From contig WAOB01000097.1 of the NCBI GenBank assembly GCA_015521505.1, forward strand, positions 1 through 16,398: a stretch of DNA of 16,398 nucleotides, in the 5' to 3' direction. The first letter of the stretch is position 1. Each line of letters opens with the position of its first letter. The translations under genes and the position numbers were made by a program. The notes beneath the pieces are model-generated. The model worked only from the letters and a program-made list of their open reading frames with translations, had not been told where the DNA came from and searched no databases. This stretch comes from Nanobdellati archaeon (GTDB lineage: Archaea > EX4484-52 > JAADEF01). Positions 7,124 through 13,433 of the stretch are shown one piece after another.

Positions 7124-7167
7124 TTTTTATGCTCTTTTATTGGTCATTTTATCCAATTCTGCTTTTT
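7124..7167 (+). terminator. Run of U-tracts ending plus-strand transcription before mcm
   Basis: Four T-runs occur close together on the plus strand: 7124-7128, 7135-7138, 7147-7150 and 7163-7167. Together they form a pyrimidine-rich stretch suitable as an archaeal terminator for the rimK-like transcript (or the RNA element before it), just short of the convergent mcm stop. Confidence 0.4.
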
Positions 7168-7178
7168 CCCTTCCAACT

Positions 7179-9281
7179 CTAAACCTTCTTCACAAATCCT
7201 TGCTGAGGTTCAAATATATCCCCGCTTTGTTTAAGTTTTTGCAAGAGATACTCAACATCATGTATGCCATTTTCTTTTGCAACATCTATTAAATCACTTA
7301 CCGGTATGCCTTCTGGATGTTCTTTACTCAAATCTTCTATCAACCTTAACAACAAAAGCATTTTGTTTCTTTGAGATGTTGTCATTCCAGTTTCTATTCT
7401 ATCTATATCAAATGTTCCTGTTTCTGGATCAACTCCTAAACTTTGCATAAACTCCTTAATCAAAGCTATTGCTCTTTCCACATCTCTTTTAGTTACTTTC
7501 TCACTTAACCTTACTTTTGCTGATGCTTCTGCAAGCCTTATAATAGCTTCTAATTGCCTTGTAGTTATAGGTATAGCATTATTCTCTTTACCTTTTGTCC
7601 TCAAACCAACATAAAACTCCTCAATAAGCTTTTCTGCTGATCTTGTCATCTTTGGCTTGATGTTTTTTCTAGCATAAGCAATATACTTTCTAAACAACTC
7701 TATATCTATAACTGGTTTAGTATCTTCTGGTTCTTCATGCATCTTAAGTATATGCTTAACCAACTTAGTATCTTTATCCTTATCTGGTTTATCCATAACT
7801 GGAAATATTAAATCAAACCTGCTAAGCAATGTTTCAGGCAAATCTATTTGCTCAGCTAATGAACTTGCATACAAATCAAACCTTCCATACTTTGGATTAG
7901 CAGCAGCCAGAATTGTCGTTTGAGCCTGTAAAGTTGCTTGCACATTGGCTTTACTTACAGTTACTGTTTGTTGTTCCATAACTTCATGCATGGCACTTCT
8001 ATCTTCTTTACCCATCTTATCTAATTCATCTATGCATGCAACTCCTTTGTTTGCTAAAACCAAAGCACCAGCTTCTAAAGCCCAACCTTTAATAAATTCA
8101 TCTCTTACAACTGTTGCTGTTAAACCAGCACCTGATGCTGATTTACCTACAACATATCTAGCTCTTGGTGCTAAATTAGCAACATACTTAAGCATTTGGG
8201 ATTTACCAGCACCAGGATCTCCTACGAGTAAGATATGTATGTCTCCTCTTGTTACAACCCCATCACTTCTTTCCTTCCTAACTCCTCCAAAGAGTTGTAA
8301 TGCTATTGCTAACTTTATTGTTTCGTACCCATAAATGCTTGGAGCTATGCTTTTAACAAGTTTCTCATAAATCTCTGGATCTTTGGCAAGTTCTGTTATT
8401 TTTTCTATATCTTCCTCGCTCAACTCAACCTCATCAATTTCCTTCTCTATACTCTCTATATAGTTTCCATCAATATACATTTCTCTTCTTTTGGTTTCTC
8501 CTTTAACTCTTGGTAATGGCATATCTTTTATTATACCGTATACTCTTACCTTCCTTCCCGGAACGATTTTCCTTTGAAATTTTGGATCAACTAAATCATC
8601 TCTTATAAATACTCCAATTTTTCTTGGTTGTGGATTCTCACCTAATCTTTCAGGCATTTCCTCTATCTCTAACCTTTGAACATCTCTCATTCTTTTCTCT
8701 AATACTTCAAAATACTTTTTATTACCACATGCAGGGCAATACTTTGGTTTTTCCAATGTTTCGGTTTGAGATGTTTGAGGAACAAGTATTTTGTTCCCGC
8801 AATCTTCTGCTGAGCATTTATAAACTACCGCTATTGTTTCTGGTCTAACCTCTGATGCTTGCCTTATAATACCTTCAACATACATAAATTTTCCTAAATG
8901 CTCGCTCCTTAAGTCTCTGATCTCTATTCCATAACTAGAGGGTATGTTGTATATTCTAACTTTTGGCTTGTATTCTCCAATTAAGGAATGGTTAGAAACT
9001 GCTTCTTCCATTAAAGGTATGATTTCTTGAGGCATCTCAACAAGTTTTGATGCTATCTCTGGATCGTAAGCATCTAATATCTCATAGTCAACCAAAACAT
9101 ATTTATTTTCTTCCCATGATTTTATCGTTTTTTCGTTGTAAATACCACTAAAAAATCTTTCAAGAGATGATATTATTTCAGATATATCTCCTAATTTGTC
9201 CTCTTTTCTCTCTTCATTAAGATCTAAGGAAAGGTCATCTTCTTCGTAAGATTTATTATCTTCTCTATCATTAAATCTCAT
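7179..9281 (-). CDS. mcm: Replicative DNA helicase MCM
   Basis: Hexameric ATP-driven 3'-5' helicase that unwinds DNA at the archaeal replication fork. The 700 residues include a short acidic N-terminal extension (1-30), the N-terminal OB/zinc domain with a four-cysteine site (C156, C161, C182, C185), and the AAA+ motor. The motor has Walker A GDPGAGKS (354-361), Walker B ACIDELDKM (415-423), sensor 1 AAANPKYGRF (459-468) and the arginine finger LLSRFD (R488). A C-terminal winged helix follows (about 630-700). No intein is present, although archaeal MCMs often carry one near Walker A. The ATG at 9281 has no ribosome binding site; a TATA-like TTTTAAATT is about 28 nt upstream, implying a leaderless or very short-leader mRNA. 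tRNA-Gly lies upstream in the same direction. Confidence 0.98.
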   Translation of the reverse strand: MRFNDREDNKSYEEDDLSLDLNEERKEDKLGDISEIISSLERFFSGIYNEKTIKSWEENKYVLVDYEILDAYDPEIASKLVEMPQEIIPLMEEAVSNHSLIGEYKPKVRIYNIPSSYGIEIRDLRSEHLGKFMYVEGIIRQASEVRPETIAVVYKCSAEDCGNKILVPQTSQTETLEKPKYCPACGNKKYFEVLEKRMRDVQRLEIEEMPERLGENPQPRKIGVFIRDDLVDPKFQRKIVPGRKVRVYGIIKDMPLPRVKGETKRREMYIDGNYIESIEKEIDEVELSEEDIEKITELAKDPEIYEKLVKSIAPSIYGYETIKLAIALQLFGGVRKERSDGVVTRGDIHILLVGDPGAGKSQMLKYVANLAPRARYVVGKSASGAGLTATVVRDEFIKGWALEAGALVLANKGVACIDELDKMGKEDRSAMHEVMEQQTVTVSKANVQATLQAQTTILAAANPKYGRFDLYASSLAEQIDLPETLLSRFDLIFPVMDKPDKDKDTKLVKHILKMHEEPEDTKPVIDIELFRKYIAYARKNIKPKMTRSAEKLIEEFYVGLRTKGKENNAIPITTRQLEAIIRLAEASAKVRLSEKVTKRDVERAIALIKEFMQSLGVDPETGTFDIDRIETGMTTSQRNKMLLLLRLIEDLSKEHPEGIPVSDLIDVAKENGIHDVEYLLQKLKQSGDIFEPQQGFVKKV

Positions 9282-9304
9282 AAGAATATAATTAGTTTAG
9301 AAAT

Positions 9305-9315
9305 AATTTAAAAGG
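9305..9315 (-). promoter_or_regulatory. TATA-like box for mcm
   Basis: On the minus strand this reads CCTTTTAAATT, centred about 28 nt before the mcm ATG. The spacing and lack of a ribosome binding site suggest a leaderless transcript starting at or next to the ATG. Confidence 0.4.
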
Positions 9316-9377
9316 TTTATTAAAAGAAATCTTTAGGTTAGATTACTAATTGGATATGAGATATTGTAGGTTTTCAA

Positions 9378-9403
9378 AGCGAAGAGGCGCTAGGACCATC
9401 CTA
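9378..9403. other. GC-rich tandem mini-hairpins between mcm and tRNA-Gly
   Basis: A short GC-rich patch in very AT-rich DNA holds two adjacent inverted repeats: AGCG (9378-9381) with CGCT (9388-9391) around AAGAGG, then TAGGA (9391-9395) with TCCTA (9399-9403) around CCA. They share base 9391, so the two helices could nearly stack. On the plus strand a T-rich tract follows (9404-9435), which could end a small plus-strand RNA. On the minus strand the patch lies between tRNA-Gly and mcm. I cannot assign a family; box C/D and H/ACA signatures are not apparent. Confidence 0.3.
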
Positions 9404-9456
9404 TTTTCTTTAAATATTTTACTTTTGCTTTTTGCTGTTATCTACTTTAATCGATA

Positions 9457-9527
9457 TGCGCGGGCCGGGAATTGAACCCGGGCCTCCACCGTGGCAGGGT
9501 GGCATCATACCACTAGACTACCCGCGC
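9457..9527 (-). tRNA. tRNA-Gly (anticodon GCC)
   Basis: Read on the minus strand, a full cloverleaf is visible. The acceptor stem GCGCGGG/CCCGCGC is 7 G-C pairs, with discriminator A at 9457. The D arm has AGTGGTA in its loop and a U-U mismatch at position 13-22. The anticodon stem is CCACC/GGTGG with loop CTGCCAC, giving anticodon GCC for glycine GGC/GGU codons. The variable region has 4 nt, and the T arm is CCGGG-TTCAATT-CCCGG. There is no intron and no encoded CCA, so CCA must be added by nucleotidyltransferase. The very high GC of the stems contrasts with the AT-rich genome. Transcription is leftward toward mcm. Confidence 0.97.
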
Positions 9528-9556
9528 GCAAATAAATAAAATTTAATCTACATGTT

Positions 9557-9566
9557 AATTTTAAAA
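9557..9566 (-). promoter_or_regulatory. TATA-like box for tRNA-Gly
   Basis: The minus strand reads TTTTAAAATT here, centred about 34 nt before the mature 5' end of tRNA-Gly. This allows a start a few bases upstream of the tRNA, with a short leader for RNase P to remove. Confidence 0.4.
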
Positions 9567-9616
9567 GATTTTTGTGATGGATGGTATTCTATCTCTATAT
9601 ATCGAGACACCGTTAG

Positions 9617-9625
9617 TTATATATA
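9617..9625 (+). promoter_or_regulatory. TATA-like box in front of the three-hairpin RNA candidate
   Basis: TTATATATA is centred at about 9621, 27 nt before the first base of the first hairpin at 9648. That is the normal distance from archaeal TATA box to start site. A second TATA-like word, CTATATAT, occurs at 9594-9601 and would start transcription about 20 nt earlier. Confidence 0.45.
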
Positions 9626-9647
9626 CTCCTTTAACCTATTAAATATT

Positions 9648-9728
9648 ACCTCTCCTTATTTCTTCTGAGGAGAGGTGTGAGATCAATAACTTCATTGACT
9701 CACCTTAGGGCTCCTTTGAAAGGAGCCC
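9648..9728 (+). ncRNA. Candidate small RNA of three consecutive hairpins
   Basis: Within 81 nt, three stems follow one another with 0-4 nt between them. Hairpin 1 is ACCTCTCC (9648-9655) with GGAGAGGT (9669-9676), loop of 13 nt. Hairpin 2 is GTGAG (9677-9681), bulged A, TCAAT (9683-9687), loop AACTTC, ATTGA and CTCAC (9694-9703). Hairpin 3 is GGGCTCCTTT (9708-9717) with AAAGGAGCCC (9719-9728), a 10-nt inverted repeat around one G. The block is GC-rich in an AT-rich spacer, and no coding frame is credible. A TATA-like box 27 nt upstream and pyrimidine-rich DNA after 9729 favour the plus strand. It does not look like 5S, SRP, RNase P RNA, or a box C/D or H/ACA guide. I do not recognise a family. 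Confidence 0.55.
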
Positions 9729-9770
9729 GCTCATTCTTAAAATTCTGTTTGATTCTATTCTTTGGTTTGT

Positions 9771-9781
9771 AATATAAAAAA
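9771..9781 (+). promoter_or_regulatory. TATA-like box for the Ig-like membrane protein gene
   Basis: AATATAAAAAA lies about 45 nt before the ATG at 9820 and would give a leader of about 20 nt. A second TATA-like word, TTTTATATAAAATA (9798-9811), is too close to the ATG unless translation starts at the second Met (9838). Confidence 0.35.
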
Positions 9782-9819
9782 GAAAAACATTTTAAAGATT
9801 TTTATATAAAATATTCTCT

Positions 9820-11178
9820 ATGTTTTACCGTTTGGTGATGCTGTTCTGTTTTACCTTTATTCCTGTACTTGTATTTGCAGAGCAAAACTCTGTAGAGATA
9901 GAGATATCTTTAAATCAAGATGTTTTATATGCTGGAGAAAATACATCGGGAAATATAGATATCATAAATAATATAAATAAAGAACTAAATCTTTTGATAG
10001 ATGTTTATGCTTTAGGTAGAGAGGGTTGGTTTAGTGTAAGCAAAAGAAGAGTGTCTTTAGAATCAAAGGAGAATGCCACCATACCTTTTGAGATATATAT
10101 TCCTAATAATGTAGAAGGAGGCAGATATTATTTCTATGTTCGATTAGAAGATGTTAACAACCATATTTTAGTAACAAAAAGAGGTTCTTTTTATGTTTTA
10201 GATAGGCCATTATTATCGATAAGAAAAATAGGATTTGAGTATCCAGTGATTGAGAGCAATAAAACGCAGATGGTTTATGTTACTATTAGTAATATAGGAG
10301 AAATAGATGCTAATAATTATAGGTTTACTATTAGGATACCTAAGTTAGGGTATTTTAAGTATGTAAAAGATCTATCTTTGAAGAAGGGACAAGAACATAT
10401 TTATGTAGATGAAATATTTATTCCTCATGACGCTTTTCCAGGTAATTATGAGACTTATGTTGAACTATACGATGAAAAAAATAATGTAGTGGAAAAAAAA
10501 GAATCCTCTTTTAAAGTTAGGGAAACTCCTCTTTTAGATGTCAAGATAAAAACTAACGAGAACATCTTGTATAAAGAAACCTATTATACTATAATGAATA
10601 AAGGAAATGCTAAGGGAGAATACATAAAGGAAATAGACACAATGGGTTTTATTTGGATTTATGAATTTGAGAACATATCTCCTAAAAGGAAGGGGGTAGT
10701 ATATATCCTAAAGTGTGATATTGAACCAAATAAAGAATGTAGATTTTATGTTAGAGTAAATTACTGGGTTTTGTATGTGGTATTAATAGTTATAATAACT
10801 TTGCTCATACTAATCTTCATTGCATTTACTTCTCCTAAGATAAAGAAGGAATATTATAGAAAGGGTCATAAATACCACATAACTTTAACAGTTATAAATC
10901 ACAAAGCAAAAGAATTGAAGGAAGTAGTGGTTAAGGATTATGTTAAAGGGATCTTTAATATTGATGAAACAAGCATTCTCCCCAAACCTTCTAAGATACA
11001 CAAATCTAAAGAAGGCTATGTAATAGAGTGGAGATTAGGAACTTTGAAACCAGGAGAGATGAGGGTGTTAAGATATGATATTGTGCCAAAGATAGACATA
11101 ATTGGAGATGTTACTCTAGAAAAGGCAGTATTGGAAGGTAAAACTAAAAGGGGTAAGAAATACACTACCTCTTCTTGA
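9820..11178 (+). CDS. Secreted-domain membrane protein with Ig-like repeats
   Basis: I do not recognise a named family. The 452 residues show a signal peptide (1-20, MFYRLVMLF then a hydrophobic core, likely cut after VFA), and three beta-rich segments (about 22-128, 130-235 and 236-312) resembling the CARDB/NEW3-type Ig folds of archaeal surface proteins; cues are ENTSGNIDIINN, VYVTISNIGEIDANNY and a repeated G-x-Y-x-x-Y-V pattern (GGRYYFYVRL, PGNYETYVEL). One membrane span follows (about 314-337). A last beta domain of about 110 residues (ITLTVINHKAKEL, GTLKPGEMRVLRYDI) resembles DUF11-like repeats and would face the cytoplasm if topology is simple. The product is probably a surface or envelope protein; no catalytic motif is seen. 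The ZIP transporter gene follows 43 nt later in the same direction. Confidence 0.75.
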   Translation: MFYRLVMLFCFTFIPVLVFAEQNSVEIEISLNQDVLYAGENTSGNIDIINNINKELNLLIDVYALGREGWFSVSKRRVSLESKENATIPFEIYIPNNVEGGRYYFYVRLEDVNNHILVTKRGSFYVLDRPLLSIRKIGFEYPVIESNKTQMVYVTISNIGEIDANNYRFTIRIPKLGYFKYVKDLSLKKGQEHIYVDEIFIPHDAFPGNYETYVELYDEKNNVVEKKESSFKVRETPLLDVKIKTNENILYKETYYTIMNKGNAKGEYIKEIDTMGFIWIYEFENISPKRKGVVYILKCDIEPNKECRFYVRVNYWVLYVVLIVIITLLILIFIAFTSPKIKKEYYRKGHKYHITLTVINHKAKELKEVVVKDYVKGIFNIDETSILPKPSKIHKSKEGYVIEWRLGTLKPGEMRVLRYDIVPKIDIIGDVTLEKAVLEGKTKRGKKYTTSS

Positions 11179-11221
11179 AATTTATACTATTTTACTTTTG
11201 TTTGTGGTGTGGTGGTAAGTA

Positions 11222-12019
11222 ATGGTTTTAGAAGCAACTTTTAATTATTTAGTAGAATTAAGTAAGGACAACATATTTTTTGTGGTGTTAATTGCAGGTT
11301 TGTTTGTGACACTTACTACAAGTACGGGTGCCATTATTGGATTGATACTAAAAAAAGTATCTCTAAAATATGTAGATTTCTCTATGGCATTTGCAGGCGG
11401 TATAATGCTGGTAGCATCTTTTACTAGTTTAATTTTACCTGGTATAGATTTGGGAGGTTTTTCATCTACTGCTATAGGTATTGTACTTGGATTTTTCTTA
11501 ATGTTTTTGATAGAAAGATATGCTCCTCATGAACATTTATCGAAGAAATATGAGGGTAGCGAGATATTAAAAGGAAAGTTGAGTAAGATATGGCTTATAA
11601 TAATAGCGATAATAATTCACAATATTCCTGAAGGACTTGCTGTAGGTACTTCTATAATCTATGATATAGATAAAGGATTAATAACGGCTTTTGCTATTGG
11701 TGTGCAAGACATACCTGAAGGATTGGCAGTTTCATTACCTTTAATTGCGGCTTATAGAAAGGTTTTATTACCTATACTTTTAGGGATAATCAGCGGGATA
11801 GCAGAACTAATTTCTGCATTGATGGGGGCATTATTATTTACCATATTCTATACCTTACTACCTGTAGGATTAGGTCTTGCAGGGGGTGCTATGATTTATG
11901 TCACAGTAAAAGAAGTATTTCCTGAAGTTTATAGGGATAAGAAACATCAAAGATTGATGACTTTTGGTATGCTGTTGGGTTTTATGGTGATGCTTTATTT
12001 AGATGCTACTCTTGGATGA
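11222..12019 (+). CDS. ZIP-family divalent metal transporter (GufA/ZupT-like)
   Basis: Membrane carrier that brings Zn2+ or other divalent metals into the cytoplasm. The 265 residues are mostly hydrophobic, with about eight predicted spans. The binuclear metal site is visible in the fourth and fifth core spans: HNIPEG (133-138) and QDIPEG (162-167). In many ZIPs the second motif is HNIPEG or QNIPEG; here the first position is Q and the second D, so one metal site is altered. The His-containing loop between spans is short (APHEHL, 101-106), suggesting the GufA group. GGTGGT (11211-11216) is 5 nt before the ATG at 11222. The last 25 nt overlap the 3' end of the convergent SLT-domain gene. Substrate cannot be set from sequence. 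Confidence 0.88.
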   Translation: MVLEATFNYLVELSKDNIFFVVLIAGLFVTLTTSTGAIIGLILKKVSLKYVDFSMAFAGGIMLVASFTSLILPGIDLGGFSSTAIGIVLGFFLMFLIERYAPHEHLSKKYEGSEILKGKLSKIWLIIIAIIIHNIPEGLAVGTSIIYDIDKGLITAFAIGVQDIPEGLAVSLPLIAAYRKVLLPILLGIISGIAELISALMGALLFTIFYTLLPVGLGLAGGAMIYVTVKEVFPEVYRDKKHQRLMTFGMLLGFMVMLYLDATLG

Positions 12020-12903
12020 TTTTTCTTTGCTAAATAATAATATTTTCTTATGTTTTCTATACCCGCTTCTGTTTCCCACGGGAGTGATTTTCTTATAGTA
12101 GAATAATAAATCTTTTTCTCAAATAACCTTTTTGCTTTTGTGAATCCCATATTGTATATTACCCAATATTCAATATCACCATATTCTTCGGGTATAACTC
12201 TTAGATGAGGATATTGTTCAAAGAATTGTTCAGGTCTTCTTATTAATCTAGGGCCATTTTTTGTTTTCATAACCATTAATGTACTAAAATATTTTTTTAT
12301 CAGAAACAAATACGCTCCACCAACTTCGATATTCTTTTTATAATCTCTTACAACCTCATTGAAACTTATATTCTCAATATCAATACTTCTTAAGGCCAAG
12401 TATACAGGTACGTAAAAATATCTTAGATCTATCTCTTTTTGTTTTGAAAGATGCTTTTTTATTTCTACTTCATTATATGTTTCGGGATACCTAAAGTCCA
12501 CATATTCAAGAGAATACTCTTCTATATGTGCTTCAATCAAACTTTTTGATTTGTTGTAGATTCTTTTCAATTCTTCAAGTGCTATTTTTCTTACTTGCAT
12601 AACTCCATAAGCATTCGCATGCGATTTTGCTTTTTGATTCAAACCACTTTCTTGTTTTGCTATTGCATATAAAGTATGCTCTTCAAATCCAAAATAATCT
12701 TCTACGTAGTAGAGGTGCTCTATTATATTCTCTTTCAAATCTTTTTTACTGTCTCTCTCTACGATGGATAAAATATGGTCATTATGAGGTATATAGAATT
12801 TTTGTGTTTTTCTTTGTATAATGTTGTCATACGCACTTATTATGAAGGAACTCATAAATACTAAACCTCCATAAACCAATATTTTTTTGTTTAATGCACC
12901 CAT
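11995..12903 (-). CDS. Membrane-anchored SLT-domain (lytic transglycosylase-like) protein
   Basis: Predicted lysozyme-fold glycan-cleaving enzyme displayed outside the membrane. The 302 residues start with a basic end and one hydrophobic span (8-25), an uncleaved anchor. The SLT motifs follow in order: AIAKQESGLNQKAKS (80-94) with catalytic Glu E85, AYGVMQV (98-104), NIEVGGAYL (191-199), IYNMGFTKAKRL (249-260, the usual YNAG-type motif with N251 and G253), and ETEAGIENIRKYY near the end. An insert of about 85 residues separates the second and third motifs. Such enzymes normally cut bacterial murein, which archaea lack. AGGTGAT (12910-12916, minus strand) is 6 nt before the ATG, a textbook ribosome binding site. 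Transcription diverges from TFS and converges on the ZIP gene. Confidence 0.82.
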   Translation of the reverse strand: MGALNKKILVYGGLVFMSSFIISAYDNIIQRKTQKFYIPHNDHILSIVERDSKKDLKENIIEHLYYVEDYFGFEEHTLYAIAKQESGLNQKAKSHANAYGVMQVRKIALEELKRIYNKSKSLIEAHIEEYSLEYVDFRYPETYNEVEIKKHLSKQKEIDLRYFYVPVYLALRSIDIENISFNEVVRDYKKNIEVGGAYLFLIKKYFSTLMVMKTKNGPRLIRRPEQFFEQYPHLRVIPEEYGDIEYWVIYNMGFTKAKRLFEKKIYYSTIRKSLPWETEAGIENIRKYYYLAKKNHPRVASK

Positions 12904-12921
12904 AATTTAATCACCTATAAG

Positions 12922-12933
12922 TAATAAATATAT
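12922..12933 (-). promoter_or_regulatory. TATA-like box for the SLT-domain gene
   Basis: The minus strand reads TTTATATATTTA, centred 24-25 nt before the ATG at 12903. That spacing would start transcription near the ATG, yet a strong ribosome binding site (12910-12916) lies between, so the real start should be slightly upstream of it, or a more distal box is used. Confidence 0.35.
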
Positions 12934-12995
12934 AAACACACTAAATTATTTAAAATTAACTGTATCACGATATATGGAAATACAATATAGAAATC

Positions 12996-13005
12996 TTTTT
13001 AAAAT
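12996..13005 (+). promoter_or_regulatory. TATA-like box for TFS
   Basis: TTTTTAAAAT is centred about 64 nt before the TFS ATG, predicting a start near 13027 and a leader of about 38 nt that includes the ribosome binding site GGGTGGT (13054-13060). Confidence 0.3.
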
Positions 13006-13064
13006 CTACTTATTTTTATCTTATTTTCAAAAATGTGCTTAGTATTTGATAAAGGGTGGTATGA

Positions 13065-13388
13065 ATGAAGTTTTGTGGGAAATGTGGTAATCTAATGACT
13101 CCTCGAAAAAATGATGGAAAATCTGTATGGTATTGCAATACTTGTGAATTAGAGGAAAAGACTACAAAAGAGGAAATAAAGATATCTCAAAAAGTGATGA
13201 ATAGGGACAAAGGCATTGTTGTAGTTAAAGAGAACAAAGAAGCACTTCCAATTACAGACAAGGAGTGTCCTCAATGTGGTAATCAAAAAAGTTATTGGTG
13301 GACTATGCAAACACGATCGAGTGATGAGCCTGAAACAAGATTTTACAAATGTGTTAAATGCTCTTATACATGGAGAGAATACTCATAA
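13065..13388 (+). CDS. tfs: Transcript cleavage factor TFS (TFIIS/RPB9-like)
   Basis: Small zinc protein that enters the RNA polymerase funnel and stimulates cleavage of back-tracked RNA. The 107 residues contain an N-terminal zinc ribbon (C4, C7, C24, C27) and a C-terminal TFIIS-type ribbon (C68, C71, C96, C99). The catalytic loop reads TRSSDEPET (83-91); the acidic pair D87-E88 that coordinates the polymerase active-site metal is intact, which separates active TFS from inactivated paralogues. Length is typical. The ATG at 13065 follows GGGTGGT (13054-13060) by 4 nt. The gene is divergent from the SLT-domain gene and stands 45 nt before the debranching-enzyme gene. Confidence 0.96.
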   Translation: MKFCGKCGNLMTPRKNDGKSVWYCNTCELEEKTTKEEIKISQKVMNRDKGIVVVKENKEALPITDKECPQCGNQKSYWWTMQTRSSDEPETRFYKCVKCSYTWREYS

Positions 13389-13400
13389 TTTAATATTAAA

Positions 13401-13411
13401 ACATATAAACA
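13401..13411 (+). promoter_or_regulatory. TATA-like box for the debranching-enzyme gene
   Basis: ACATATAAACA is centred about 28 nt before the ATG at 13434. Together with the absence of any G-rich ribosome binding site, this suggests a leaderless transcript independent of TFS. Confidence 0.5.
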
Positions 13412-13433
13412 TTCAAAGATAATATAGATTTTT

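Noticed and set aside
7945..8334. A 129-codon frame antisense to the MCM motor domain
   Set aside because: It is the complement of Walker A/B coding DNA and has no independent support.
9574..9580. GTGATGG as box C of a C/D guide RNA
   Set aside because: It lacks the final A, and no box D or internal C'/D' is found at a suitable distance.
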